The notes beneath the pieces were generated by a model. That model made no database searches. It saw only the letters and a program-made list of their open reading frames with translations, and had not been told where the DNA came from. Positions 48,021 to 59,157 of a stretch of 64,000 bases of DNA are shown one piece after another (position 1 is the stretch's first letter; each line of letters starts with the position of its first letter). Made by a program: the position numbers and the translations under genes. Where the stretch lies: contig BSBK01009264.1 in assembly GCA_027943335.1 (NCBI GenBank), positions 1-64,000 of the forward strand, written 5' to 3'. The stretch comes from Chamaecyparis obtusa. Lineage: Eukaryota; Streptophyta; Pinopsida; Cupressales; Cupressaceae.

Positions 48021-48344
48021 TGTTAGGATAGGTCTCTGGTTTTCATACTCACTCTATGCAAGTAGGGCTATTGCATGAGATCTTAGTTTCATTGAGGTAC
48101 AGGATACCTACAAGGGTTTGAAGACTATTCCACAATAATGTATCTACAGGCCTATTGTTTATCATGAGGTGTCTTGAGTGTGCAGATAAGGCAATACCTG
48201 CCTGAGTGATGTGGAGCTCAAAGAAGGAGGATGTTCTTTATCCTCACCAATTGGACTATTTTCTTGTCAAACTTGAGTGCCTACCCTAAGAATCAAGCTC
48301 ATCTATTATTTCAAGTTTGGTCCTGCAAGGAAAAGATCCCAACA
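48021..48344 (+). repeat. LTR 3 (324 bp), internally deleted
   Basis: It starts TGTTAGGATAGGTCTCTGG. About 55 bases between TGTTAG and GGTCTCTGG that the other two LTRs have are missing. It ends GATCCCAACA and then CATAG, the second copy of the target duplication. Confidence 0.85.
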
Positions 48345-48430
48345 CATAGAATGTGACACATGTTTGAGATTTCAAAAAGGTTAAACAATTTGAAGTTATA
48401 GTTTCTTTTCAATTAGTGCGTCAATTACGA
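48345..48430 (-). mobile_element. Second copy of the 998-bp DNA element, continuation
   Basis: CATAGAATGTGACACATGTT continues where 42287 left off, matching the reverse complement of 14300-14382. Homology fades after about 48430, so the far terminal repeat is lost. Confidence 0.75.
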
Positions 48431-48750
48431 CTTTATAGATAACTCAATTGAAAAATAAGTAATAATTACTCACTGAACTCAAAAATTGATAGCAATTATA
48501 TTGATGGAAAGTTGATAATCTCTTTAAGAAACCCTTTTCATTTCATCAATTTCAAGTACAAAAATAGTCACCAACTACATGTTCGAAGTATCCATATAAA
48601 AAATAATCTTCTAAACATGCCTAATGGGTTAACCATTCATGTTTGGCATTGCCTAAGGAAAATAGCAAGCCTAATCAAATATCTGATAAAATTGGATATC
48701 CGATAATATTGGTGAATAGGGGTAAAATGGAATCACCTCTATTGAGTGTG
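48431..48750. other. Short non-coding stretch
   Basis: Nothing coding. It contains TTGGATATCCGATAA at 48692-48706, similar to words at 50269 and 50566-50613. Confidence 0.4.
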
Positions 48751-50267
48751 TGTAATTGTAAATTGTATGGGGGAAATATGAGATTCACTCTAAAATCCAA
48801 ATTCCCAATGGAGAGACCTAATTTGATCAACCAAAAGGTTAATACACAATCGAAACAATCTATGGAGAATATGACAGAGAGAGAAAAACCTTATATTTCC
48901 CTATGGAGAATTGTGCTTGACATCTGAAATAATTGAAATACAAGTACTAACCTCAAAATAGGGAAAATCTAGAAAATTTCAATTTTTGATGTCTGTGTGT
49001 ACTTTCAGGTAATTCTGCAACCTATTTTGGACTAGAAATGCCGAGACGAAGAAAATCCATAAATCTTGTCTTTCCGATAGTAGGTAGTCTTTGACCCTCA
49101 TAAAGGGTCAAAGGCTACATTCTTTATTTGAAGGTTGATTCTGACTTTGTTCACATATCCTGAAAGTTCATGAAAAAGGGTATCCAAATCCGCTCTCATA
49201 TCCAAAATTCTGCACCTGTTCCTACAAGAAAAAGAGGATTTTGGTTGTTTGTTTGAGGGGTTTGCCTTGGTCAAACCCCTGTTTGGAATTAACCTTAACA
49301 TTGAAATTGAAATAAGAATGCTAGCAAGTAGTAGAAATAGATCTAACAATGAAGCTATACAATTCAATAGATATGTAATTGTATTTTGAATGTAAACAAG
49401 TATATTGATATGAAAGCTTGAACATAACAATGGTAAAATCAAACCTCCATGATTGTATGCTTGGAATCCACCATGAAAGAAATAATAAATGGATCTTGAA
49501 GATGAAAAAAAGGATCTTGAAGGAAGATCACACCACCATGAAGGCTAGATCTAGGGTTTGAATGATGAATCTTGAATGATTGAACCAAATCCCTTCAATG
49601 AATTGAATGCTTGAATCCTTAATCTTCAATGGGGAACTTGGATGGAGAAGAGGACTTGAATTCTTGAATGGATGCTTGCTTAATCACCTTTCTTGAGAGT
49701 GCTTGAGCATGATGGAAATGAGATGGAGAAAATGAGAGAGGAAGGCCTCCTTTTATAGTGAACTAGGGTACAATCCTCTAGAAGGGCCACCTTGCAGAAT
49801 TAAATCCCAATTAGGTTCTAACCTTTAGAAAATATACCTAGATTAAATGCAATTTAAGGATTTACCATTCTAAAACCCGAAATGGCCAACTCAGAGGTGG
49901 GAAAACAAATATCCCCGAAACTCGACACCCGAAAATCAAGGAAATTTGAAATTTGGACAGGGGGTTAAGGATAAGCTTGGAACTAACCAGGTAAAGGTCG
50001 AGATCAATCTTCACTAGGTCAAGGTCAAGGTTGACTTTGACCCCATAAGGTCAACTTTGACCTTATGGTCAAAAACCTCAAGATCCTGACCTAGAATGCT
50101 AGGAAAGGCAGATTGGAGTGAAAATCAGGGGCAGATAGAAGCAGAATGAGGAGAACAAGTATGATCCAAGTAAAGAGCTGATTCCAGGTGCTTGACATGA
50201 CCTAGACTACTCACTCGGGGGCCTAAATGCTCTTAACATGGAAGTGCTTCCATTTTAGGATGATACA
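48751..50267 (-). repeat. Near full-length LTR of the 6.6-16.8 kb family, possibly solo
   Basis: It matches the LTR family from about TGTAATTGTAAATTGTATGG to GGATGATACA (50267). The order of landmarks is as in 9745-11332: TTGATCAACCAAAAGGTTAA, CTATGGAGAATATGA, GTTCCTACAAGAAAAAG, GGCTAGATCTAGGGTTTGA, CCCGAAATGGCC and GACATGACCTAGACTACTCA. No internal region adjoins either end, as expected of a solo LTR. A flanking 5-bp duplication was not found, so truncation is equally possible. Confidence 0.75.
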
Positions 50268-50837
50268 ATCGGATATCTGAAACTTCCTGCCTAATTCAAA
50301 ATTTCAATTGGACTAGTTTTTTCAATTTAAGTTACATATTAATTATATTTTTTTAATGTTAATATTAATTGAGTTAAGTAGTTTTTTCAGTTTTAAGTTA
50401 TATATTACAAATTTGTTTTTAATATTAACATGTATTATATTATTATTATTATTATTATTTATTTCTCTATTGTATAATAGTATAATATTAACTTTTCAAA
50501 TATTTATATTATATGTTCAATATTATACTAGAGAGAGAGAGAGCTTTTGGAAAAAATTGGGTGGAAGATTTTAGATATCCGATAATTTTAGATATCCAAT
50601 ATTTTTGGATATCCGATCCTTTTTACTAGCATTGAAAAGTAAAAACTTTATTCTCTGGGTCCCTCCCGAGAGGCACATTTTTCTACAGAGATTCCCGGGA
50701 CTGCAATTGTAGAGAATCATGTTTTTCTTTAGAGAAGACAAAAATCCACTTTTTCCACTTCTTGGTTGGAATTTCTATCTTACCAAAGTTTTTTGCATCA
50801 CATTTTTGATCTCACTATGGGGAGTATTAGTAGTTGA
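50268..50837 (+). other. Upstream region of the transposase-like gene
   Basis: It holds a short TTA/ATT run (50440-50465), a GA run (50531-50542) and three tandem GATATCC words (50566-50613). No start codon choice is supported here: the gene's frame is closed by a TGA at 50835. Confidence 0.4.
50566..50613. repeat. Three tandem TTTAGATATCCGATA-type units
   Basis: TTTAGATATCCGATAA, TTTAGATATCCAATAT and TTTGGATATCCGATCC follow one another. The core GGATATCCGAT is partly self-complementary. Related words flank the LTR at 48692 and 50269. Confidence 0.65.
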
Positions 50838-51667
50838 AAGCATAAGCAGAAGAGAAAACTCACGAGTGAAGAGATTGAAGTTTATAGAGAAATGGATAGG
50901 GTTGCCCATCCGAACAAAAGACAAGGCATGTTAAATATTCATGAAGATTTCAGCATAGACCCACCTTTGAATGTGGTTTCAAGTGAAGAACATGAACTTT
51001 AAATGATTTATGACAATAATGTTGAAAATGAGAATGTAGGGATTGAAGATGAAAATGTAGGTTTTGAAAATGAACATGTAGATGCGGACAATGGAAGTGT
51101 GGACATTGACAATGACAATCCATTAATTAAATACAAAGGAATTGACAATGATAATGGTACACAATAACCAAATCAATGTAACACATCTCCAAATTATATG
51201 AGAAATGAAGTCCCTTGGGAGGAAGAAAGAAAAACTTCAAAATTGAGACCTTCAAGAACAACTAAATGGTTACTTGAAATTGATGAGGACATAAAGAGCA
51301 ATTTTGATGGTAAGAGATCAGAGATAACCATTTGGTTGTGGGTTTCAAAACTTTTGGATCAATTTTTTAGCCACAAGATGTTGGTTGAGCAATGTCAAAT
51401 ATTTTTGCAATTGTTAAAGATGCATAAGATGAGACGTATACTAGTAAAATTGAATATTAGTGTGGACAAGAAAAAGGACATGAATGCTATTATTGTGAGA
51501 AATATTTTTATTACTCTTAATTTCATTGGGAAGACTACCGAGGAAAAAGATAAGAGATCCTCTAGGAGGGTTATTACAACCACCTTATTAAGTCATCATT
51601 TGAGAAAGGCTCATTTAATGAGACAAACTTGTGTTGACTTGAATCTAAATCATACAACTTTGGATAG
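50838..51667 (+). pseudogene. Transposase-like gene of unidentified family, 5' part
   Basis: One frame runs from 50838 (KHKQKRKLTSEEIEVYREMD) to the insertion point at 51667, with TAA stops at about 51000 and 51168. It begins basic, then passes through an acidic low-complexity stretch of ENVGIEDENVGFENEH-type repeats (51015-51115). Next come RPSRTTKWLLEIDEDIKSNF and VLRRILVKLNI-like helical sequence with many Lys/Arg, ending LNHTTLD. The DNA after 51667 is retrotransposon. At 59832 the same frame resumes as RALARRERLNDPLQHDTW when the retroelement and one duplicated 5-mer are removed. Start codon and 5' exon are uncertain. Function follows from the 3' part. Confidence 0.7.
51663..51667. repeat. 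Target-site duplication, left copy (GATAG)
   Basis: GATAG lies directly before the LTR start TGACACAAGG. AATAG at 59827-59831 lies directly after the other LTR end GCATCA. One base differs. Confidence 0.75.
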
Positions 51668-52344
51668 TGACACAAGGAGTGATGAGGACAGGGGCCAAAG
51701 GCTCACCCTAACAAAATCCCCCTTATAGAACAACACGCAGAAGCCACAACACACAAGAATGAGAGAGAGAATGCAGATATCCTTCATATATTATATTCAA
51801 ATCAATTCATACATGCTGGGTTGTAAGGCCTTCCTGGTTTCTGTTAGATATTATAATCAAGTACATAAGTCCTTCAACATGCGAGGATATGCAAATAATC
51901 TCTAAACTTCTATCTTCTATCTTCTATCAAAACTGACTCCCTAAACTCTAACCCAACAACTACATTTATACAAGAGGCTATCAAATCAAGTCAGCCTTCA
52001 GATCCATAATAAATGGAAGGAATGACCAAATCTAGGTCCATAAGCTTCCCAATGATGGATACCAGCATTAAATTTGTGACCCAAACTAAATGCACAAGTC
52101 GGTCTCAACAAGAACTCAAAAGAAACATGTTAGTAAGAAAAGCCTAATGAGCATCAGACAAGCATCACCGAGCACTAGGGAAATTCATCGAGCACCAAAT
52201 AGATAACCAAAAAACACTAGCAAACAAATGAAACTGAGCAACACTGAACCAACTCCGTCAAAATAGGAATTGAGCAACATAGACAAACTCAAATATGTTT
52301 TAGGTGACACAGGATTGCCAAGGACCCAAGATGCTCCTGCATCA
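51668..52344 (-). repeat. 3' LTR of chromovirus
   Basis: It reads TGACACAAGG...GGATGCTCCTGCATCA-type ends on the plus strand and aligns with 59158-59826 throughout (GGGGCCAAAGGCTCACCCTA, GTAAGGCCTTCCTGGTTTC, AAGCATCACCGAGCACTAGG). Confidence 0.88.
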
Positions 52345-52394
52345 GACACCTGGGGTTATTTTAAATGATTCTCCAAATCATGAAATTGGTATGG

Positions 52395-52767
52395 TCTAAG
52401 CTACATCCAACTTAGACTGTGAAATCCATGAACTTTCTTCAATCGGTCTATTCTTCCACTTTACCCGATATTCCATCTACTATTTTCCACTTCTACTTCT
52501 ACCAATTCTTTTATCTAAAATCTTTTCCACTTCATTCTGTCTCTTAGGATAATCCATTGGTACTATCATGTCTTCATCAAGTTCATGAAACTCATACAAA
52601 TCAATAATGTTGAATATATGTGATATATCCATGTCATCAGGTAACTTAATCTCACATGCATTTTCACTATCAAATTTTCTCAAAATCTTGCAAGGTCCAA
52701 ACTTCCTCATTTTGAGCTTCCCATATGTTCCAACATGAAATCTTCCTTTCTTCAAATGAATCATCAC
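52395..52767 (-). pseudogene. Integrase C-terminus and chromodomain
   Basis: The chromodomain of these elements directs integration toward heterochromatin. The minus frame reads MIHLKKGRFHVGTYGKLKM, KKFGPCKILRKF-type sequence and LPDDMDISHIFNIIDLYEF (end of integrase), then EVEKILDKRIGRSRSGK and a stop. In the next frame YRVKWKNRPIEESSW follows (52450-52400), the second chromodomain strand and helix. One frameshift or stop separates the halves. The N-terminal side is cut by the foldback insertion near 53000. Confidence 0.85.
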
Positions 52768-53004
52768 TTCATCAACAACATAAAAAGTCTTATGTCTCCT
52801 TGATTTATCATCTCTATCTTTTTATTTTTGATTACTCTTTTCTAGCTTAAACTTCACATCTTCATGCAATGTTTTCATGTACTCACCAAATTTTACTCCT
52901 TCAACACTTCTCTTTCTTTCATCAACAATGTCTCTCAAATTTGATATACCTCTTGGTTTTATGCCATTTACAATCTCAAAAGGTATTTTTCCAGTACTCC
53001 AATT
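52719..53004. repeat. Direct repeat flanking the foldback element, left copy
   Basis: TCCCATATGTTCCA to CAGTACTCCAATT matches 54911-55196, about 285 bp, with roughly one difference per eight bases in the parts compared by eye. Both copies are chromovirus integrase sequence in the same orientation. Confidence 0.85.
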
Positions 53005-54009
53005 TTTTTTCCTAAAGACGCTATCTACTAGGTTGCATAGTAAGGTGCACTAAAACATGAGAAACAAAACACCAACAAATACACTTAACTCACAAGGGGA
53101 TTCATGGCATGTGTTGGCTTGCCGATATCCCTGATACGTTAGGTGCACTAGACTGATGAAACCACTAAGTAGGGTTAACCATAAAGAGTTTCCTAGGGAG
53201 AAATCCCTAAATCAAATAACTTCATAAATAAGACAATAATGCTTGATTAAATAAGTTAATATTAAAATTCCCTTAGTTTAATTTATAATAATAATAATAT
53301 ACAGGGTTCATAATTACAACAACCTAGTGTATAAAAATATTAAAATAATGATGCAATTATTAGTTTAATAATAAATTATTAGGGGCTACTATCTTACCTA
53401 GGTCCCACCTAGGGATAATAAGATTAATTACCTTCCTAATTAAAATATTGTACACAAGTAATAATAGTGCATTTTATTATAAGGGTCATTTAAATCAATA
53501 ATTTAGGTTATCACAATATTAAAATTCCATCAATAAAATCATCAATAAAATAAATAAATAAAGGAAGGGACCCAATATCACCACTTATTAATAAATGATC
53601 TTGAAATAAAATAAAAATAACTGCATAACATCTTGCCCCAAAAAACAAATCAAATCCCAAATAATAGGGGAACTTAAAAATCTAAAAGGAAAGTAATTAA
53701 TAAAAAGAAATACATGTTTTAAAGAATTAAAAGAGGAGAAAAAAAGTAAGGTCCACTTAATTAAATAACCACTGACTTTAGTGAAGAAGATATTTCAATG
53801 AATTAGATAAAATAAAATAAAAATTTATGGATCCAATGGTCTACCAAACCATAAAATGAAATTAGTGTTTGGGCCAAAATAAACATGGCCTGAAACCCTA
53901 ATCTCTAGCTTTTCTTTATTCTCTTCTTTTGTGTTGTCTTTGGTTGCAGGTTGGCCAGAGGTTGAGAGAAAGGAGAAGTAAAAGAGTATACTCCCAAGTA
54001 TACATGAAT

Positions 54010-54037
54010 GTATACACACACTCTAGTGTGTGTATAC
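54010..54037. repeat. Hairpin of alternating purine-pyrimidine sequence
   Basis: GTATACACACAC and GTGTGTGTATAC form perfect 12-bp arms around TCTA, in the middle of the foldback element. Confidence 0.85.
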
Positions 54038-54496
54038 TTTCATATGTACTTGTGCATATACAACCAAAAGGTCCAGGCTTCATGATGTCTTAAAACCTAG
54101 TAAACAAATTTTATTTAATAAAAAGCATCAGGTCTTACATTAGATCTGTGTGTTTCTATAGATTTCTCATTAACCCTAGGAATTAGTTTAACATCCCAAA
54201 TGTCTATCATGAAGGAGGACGAGGGTTAATAATAGAGGATTCTGACTCTATATTAGATTTATTTACTAAAAGAAAATCTTTGTGGCTTTACTGTGGACAA
54301 ACTCAAGCACATATTTAATACAAATAATGCAACTAAATCCAAGGAAATACATTTAACTATGGTAAAGATCATCCTTAAATTTGTTTTGTTAAAATATTAT
54401 ATAATTTAGAGAAAGGGGTTTAATGCATGTAAACGAAATAATTGTCATTATTTTAATATTTTTATTCACTAGGTTGTTGTACTTATGAACCCTGTA

Positions 54497-54497
<1 letters not shown>

Positions 54498-54566
<69 letters not shown>
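54498..54566. repeat. (ATT)n microsatellite, about 22 units
   Basis: An uninterrupted ATT run lies in the right arm of the foldback element. The matching place in the left arm (53289-53302) has only about four AAT units. Confidence 0.95.
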
Positions 54567-54910
54567 AATTAAACTAAGGGAATTTTAATATTAACTTATT
54601 TTATCAAGCATTATTAACTTATTTTATCAAGAATTATTGTCTTATTTATGAAGTTATTTGATTTAGGGATTTCTCCCTAGGGAACTCTTTATGGTTAACC
54701 CTAGTTAGTGGCTTCATCGGTCTAGTGCACCTAACGTATCAGGGGTGTCAGCAAGCCAACGCATGCCAAGAATCCCCTTGTGAGTTAAGTGTATTGGTTG
54801 GTGTTTTTCTTGTTGTGTTTTAGTGCACCTTAGTATGAAACCTAGTAGATAGTGTATTTAGAAAAAAAGAAATTTGTTGTGTGTGTTTTGCCCTAATTTT
54901 GCGTATGACA

Positions 54911-55196
54911 TCCCATATGTTCCAATAGGAAATTTGCCTTCCTTCAAATGAACCATCACTTGATCACCAACATCAAAAGTCTTATTTATTCTTGATTTAT
55001 TAGCTCTATCTTTTTATTTTTGATTACTCTTTTCTAGCTTAAACTTCACATCTTCATGCAATGTCTTCATGTACTTAGCAAATTTTACTCCTTCAACACT
55101 TCTCTTTCTTTCATTAGCAATGTCTCTCAAATCTGATATACCTCTGGGTTGTATGCCATATACAATCTTAAAAGGTGTTTTTCAAGTACTCCTATT
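54911..55196. repeat. Direct repeat flanking the foldback element, right copy
   Basis: Partner of 52719-53004. It begins 36 bp beyond the foldback right end and runs into the intact integrase sequence, so this copy is in its original context. Confidence 0.85.
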
Positions 55197-56032
55197 CACC
55201 AAATTATTGTATGAAAACTCTGCTTGTGCCAACATAGAATCCCAATTACTCGGTGTGTCTCCAACTAAACATCTCAAAATATTTCCCAAACTTTTATTCA
55301 CAACTGATGTCTATCCATCGGTTTGTGGGTGAAATGTAGAACTATATTTCAACTCAGTGCCAAACTTTCTCCAAAGAGTCTTCCAAAAGTATCCAACAAA
55401 TTTACTGTATCGGTCAAAGATAATACTGCTAGGTAATCCATGCAATCTAACAATTTTCTTAAAGAAAAGATCTACTACATGTACTACATCTGATGTCTTT
55501 CTACAAGGTATAAAATGTGCCATTTTAGAAAATCTATCCACAACAACAAATATAGAATCATTACCTCTTATTGTCTTCAGTAAGCCAAGAAAAAAATCCA
55601 TACTAATGTCAATCCAAGATTCCTCAGGTAGCATAATCAGTGTATGCAATCCAATATTCTGACTTACACCTTTTGCAACTTGACAAGTTCCACAACTTTT
55701 CACAAATTTTTCTAAACATCTTTATACATTTGTGGCTAAAATTATTTCTCCTTAAGAAAATTCAATGTCTTAACAACACCAAAATGTCCATCCAAGCCAC
55801 TACTATGTTTCTCCTTTATCAAATTAGTTCTCATTTCTCCTCTCGGTATACACAACTGAATACCTTTAAAAAACATACCTCCATGCATAAAATATTCATC
55901 CCATTTAGTACTCAGTTGATTTTGAATAGGTTCTCTGCACTTTCTCCATGGCTCAGAAAAATTAGGATCAAATTCATAAGAATCTCTCATCTCATCAAGT
56001 CCTAAAACTTCAATTTTCATCTCGGTCATCAA
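55197..56032 (-). pseudogene. Integrase core of chromovirus
   Basis: It joins element DNA to the host chromosome. Read leftward from 56032: RGEMRTNLIKEKHSSGLDGH and FGVVKTLNFLKEK, then KSCGTCQVAKG (the zinc-binding HHCC module). The core follows: SWIDISMDFFLGLLKTIRGN (first Asp), VVDRFSKMAHFIPC, LHGLPSSIIFDRYSKFVGYF (second Asp region; family DRDSKF is DRYSKF here) and STFHPQTDG before the catalytic Glu. It is open for 130 codons at 55311-55703, then continues degenerate toward 55197. Confidence 0.88.
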
Positions 56033-57555
56033 AGATCTTCTTCTATTAATGCATCAGCAACTCAGTTAGTGACTCCAATCTTATGCTTTATCACAAACGT
56101 ATAACTCTACAAATACTCAACCCATTTCATATGTCTCTGATTCAACTTATTCTGACTACCCAAATATTGTAAAGCCTTATGATCAGTATACAACACAAAT
56201 TCACTCGGTATCAAATAATCTCTCCAATTCTTCAGTGCTTGAACAATAGCATAGAATTATTGATCATACAAATAATATTTCCTTTTTGCATCATTCAATT
56301 TTTCACTAAAGAAAGAAAAAGGTTTACCTTCTTGACTCAACACAGCTCCAATTGCACTTCCAATTGCATCACATTCCACTTGAAATACCTTATTGACATC
56401 AGGAAATGCCAAAAAAGGAAATTTGACAACCTTCTGCTTCAGAGTCTAAAAACTTTTATCAGCTCCATGTGTCCACTTGAACTCTCTTTTATCTCCTGTC
56501 ATAGTCTCAGTCATAGAATTACAAATTGAACTGAAATTCTTAATGAGCTTTTGGTAAAAGCTTGCCAAACCATGAAATGATCTTACTTCAGTAGCACTCT
56601 TAGGTGTAGGCCAATTCAAAATAGCATCAACCTTCTTAGGATCCATTCTCAAACCATCAACCGAAATCACAAATCCCAAATACACAATCTCCTCTTTCAT
56701 GAATGAACACTTTTTCAGATTTATCAACAACTTTTCTTCTTTCAATCCTTGCGAAACTTTTTTAATATGAAACAAATGTTCTTCTTCGGTCTTACAAAAT
56801 ATCAAAATATCATCAAGATATACAATCACAAACTTACCCAAAAATTTCTTCAAAACTTCATTCATCAACCTCATAAAAGTACTCGGTGAATTAGTCAAAC
56901 CAAAAGGCATAACCAACCACTCATACAAACATTCTTTTGTCTTGAAAGAAGTCTTCCATTCATCACCTTCTCTAATTTTGATCTGATGATACCCACTTTT
57001 CAAATCAATTTTGGTAAAATACTTTGTTCTAGTCTAACTGTCCATTATGTAATCCATTCTTGGTATAGGAAACCTATACTTCATTGTTATCTTATTGATT
57101 TCTCTAGAATCAATACACATTCTCCATTCTCAATTCTTCTAAGGTGCCAATACAATAGTTACTACACAATGAATCAAACTTTCTCTAATCAAACCCTTCT
57201 CCAATAATTCTTGAATCTGTCGGTTCAATTCCTGATTCTCGGTAGGTTTTAACCAATGAGGTGCCTTATTTAGTAAACTAGCTCCAGGGATAACATCCAT
57301 GCAATGATCAATTCTTCTCTTTGGTGATAAACCATCAGGTACAAATGTATCAGAAATGATTTCACTGTACTCGGTGAGTAAATTATCAATCTCTTCAGGA
57401 ACACTATCCTCTATTTTCTTACTCGGTTTGTTAGGAATCATAGAAAAACATACATCACTCTTCTTAAAATCCTTAACAAAATTTCTTCCTTCCATCAAGC
57501 AAAATTTCATAGATGTGCAAACATTACTAACAAGTTCTTCCATCAAAGGTAACAA
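56033..57555 (-). pseudogene. Reverse transcriptase and RNase H of chromovirus
   Basis: RT: IDNLLTEYSEIISDTFVPDG and PHWLKPTENQELNRQIQELL (57430-57210) precede the fingers. Then come [40 protein letters not shown] and the catalytic YLDD at 56809-56820 in [38 protein letters not shown] and [15 protein letters not shown] follow. RNase H follows with SFFSEKLNDAKRKYYLYDQ (56330-56270) and LVPSEFVLYTDHKALQYLG-type sequence (56215-56165). The catalytic RT box is intact, but stops fall at about 57138, 57035, 56445 and 56265. Confidence 0.9.
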
Positions 57556-57900
57556 AATTTTCCTTCTTCCATCAACCTAGATAGTATATTTATGAAATCT
57601 CCCATCATATATAGCATGTCTATCATATTGCCAAGGTCTACCCAACAAAATATGGCAACAATCCATATGCATGATATCACATAACACCCTATCATAATAC
57701 TTCCCAATTTTCAAGTTCACATAACATTGTTCACTTACCAAGAGTGTATGCTCATCTTTGATCCATGAAAACTAATAGGGCTTTAAATGTTCCAACCTTT
57801 GCAACTACAACTTTGTGACCATTTCCTTAGATGTCAGATTCTCCGAGCTACCACTATCAATGATTACCTTCCAGAATTTGTTTGAACCTCTACATCTAGT
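57556..57900 (-). pseudogene. Aspartic protease of chromovirus
   Basis: The minus frame carries KVIIDSGSSENLTSKEMV, with the catalytic D-S-G at about 57850-57858, then HTLLVSEQCYVNLKIG and HILLGRPWQYDRHAIYDGR (57670-57605), the family's ILLGRPW motif. Stops are at about 57775 and 57580. The key residues are intact, unlike the protease of the Tat-like element. Confidence 0.85.
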
Positions 57901-57959
57901 CTTGAACAAAATTTTCCTTACCAGATCTTCCTTTTACCTTCATTCCAAAGTGCTCTTCT

Positions 57960-59040
57960 TACCATCAAGTTATTTTCCTTCTCATGTTCATTTGGTGACT
58001 CTTCTTGCACCAAAGAATTTCTACTTCTACTAGCCTTCTTACTTGCTTGTGTACACTCAAATGATCTATGTCCTTCTTCTCCACTATTGTAACAAGTTCC
58101 TCAGAAACCACCTCTAATATAACCACCTCGGTAGTTACTGCCTCTACCTCTAGATAAAATTTCACCTTTCCACTCGGTCTTGCCTTTATCCAGAATTATC
58201 TTTTCAGGTTTAGATCTACTATTTTCACCATGAGATCTGTCTCTTCCTCTAGGAAATCTACCACATCTACCTCTTTGTCTTTGCTCATGTCTCTTGTTCA
58301 ATTTCTCCTCACCTTTCAATAAAAATTGATAAGCTTCCTCAATGTTCTCCAATTTGACCAAACTGATTTCTTCTTGGATGGAAACTCTCAAAGCATTAAG
58401 GTATCTAGCAATTCTTTCCACATCATCTTCATTATGTCTAGATCTAATGTCTAATCTATAGAATTCATCAATATACTCTTTTACTAATCTATCTTTCTAC
58501 CTTATACTTTGCATTTTCCTAACTAGGTTAATCTAATAATCACAAGGTAAGAACTTTTCTTTCAATTTATTCACCATCTTATTCCATACCTTGATTTTGT
58601 CTTTGCCTTTCCTTTTCTGATCCAATTGCAGATGCTCCCACCACAAGGATGCATAACCTTTCAACTTTGTGCTTGCAATTTTCACCTTCTTTTCCTTGGA
58701 TACATTTTCATACTCAAAGTAATTTTCCATCTCAGTAATCCAATCCACTAATTCATCATAATCCAATTTTTCACTATACTCAAGAGGATTAAAGTGCAGT
58801 GTCAACTTCAGACTTGTCAAAGCCTTCAAGAATCTTTCCTCACCCTAATCCATCATAGGTGTAGGTTCTTCTTCACCTTGTTCCACCTCAATTTCATCAT
58901 CACTAACATATTCAAGATGTCTTCCTCTTCTCTGGGATATTTCAATAACTTCTACTCTAGCAAAAAATTATCTCAACATGCTTGCCAATCCTGGATCTGT
59001 ATCTCACCTCCCATGAACCATCTTGAAAAGCCTTTGTAAT
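57960..59040 (-). pseudogene. gag of chromovirus
   Basis: The capsid protein begins with an acidic segment (HLEYVSDDEIEVEQGEEEPT, about 58920-58860). Then come LKLTLHFNPLEYSEKLDYDE, WITEMENYFEYENVSKEKKV and YASLWWEHLQ (Retrotrans_gag). RLVKEYIDEFYRLDIRSRHN and ISLVKLENIEEAYQFLLKGE follow, then an Arg/Gly-rich tail. The zinc knuckle near 58065-58106 reads CYNSGEEGHRSFEC, where the second Cys of C-x2-C-x4-H-x4-C has become Ser. Stops separate the pieces (for example 58530 and 58475). Confidence 0.85.
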
Positions 59041-59140
59041 TGCAGGTCAGATTGCAATTGCTACCCCACAACAATTCAACTAGGGCTTCATAAGAAGGAA
59101 CCTTCAAATCTAGATTCAAAAACCTAGATCCAGATCTAAC

Positions 59141-59157
59141 ATCCCTCTGATAGCACC
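59141..59157 (-). other. Primer binding site of chromovirus
   Basis: Directly after the 5' LTR on the minus strand comes GGTGCTATCAGAGGGAT. This resembles the initiator-methionine tRNA site TGGTATCAGAGC with two extra bases, the usual primer for plant chromoviruses. Confidence 0.65.

Larger units (their letters stand above)
42288..48344 (+). mobile_element. Second composite LTR element: three LTRs, two different internal regions
   Basis: LTRs lie at 42288-42669, 45005-45383 and 48021-48344. They share GTCTCTGGTTTTCATACTCA, AGGCAATACCTGCCTGAGTG (CTACCT in the first copy) and the end ATCCCAACA. The element is bounded by CATAT (42283-42287) and CATAG (48345-48349), a 5-bp target duplication with one change. 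It sits inside a DNA element whose sequence continues on both sides, which fixes both ends. Internal region 1 has primer-site sequence and an acidic reading frame. Internal region 2 is unrelated to it. There is no RT, so the element is non-autonomous. The LTR/primer and pre-LTR junctions resemble the Tat-like element at 17-25 kb. Confidence 0.85.
53001..54875. mobile_element. Foldback-type element with about 360-bp terminal inverted repeats
   Basis: The left arm (53001-53362) and right arm (54436-54875) are inverted copies. Shared words include CTATCTACTAGG, AAGGTGCACTAAAACA, TACACTTAACTCACAAGGGG, CTGATACGTTAGGTGCACTA, GGGAGAAATCCCTAAATCAA and ACAGGGTTCATAA. The 1.1-kb middle encodes nothing recognisable. 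The outer ends are poly-T/poly-A-like (AATTTTTTTTCC against AAAAAAAGAAATT). The superfamily is undetermined; long-TIR Mutator-like or Foldback elements fit the shape. Confidence 0.85.
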
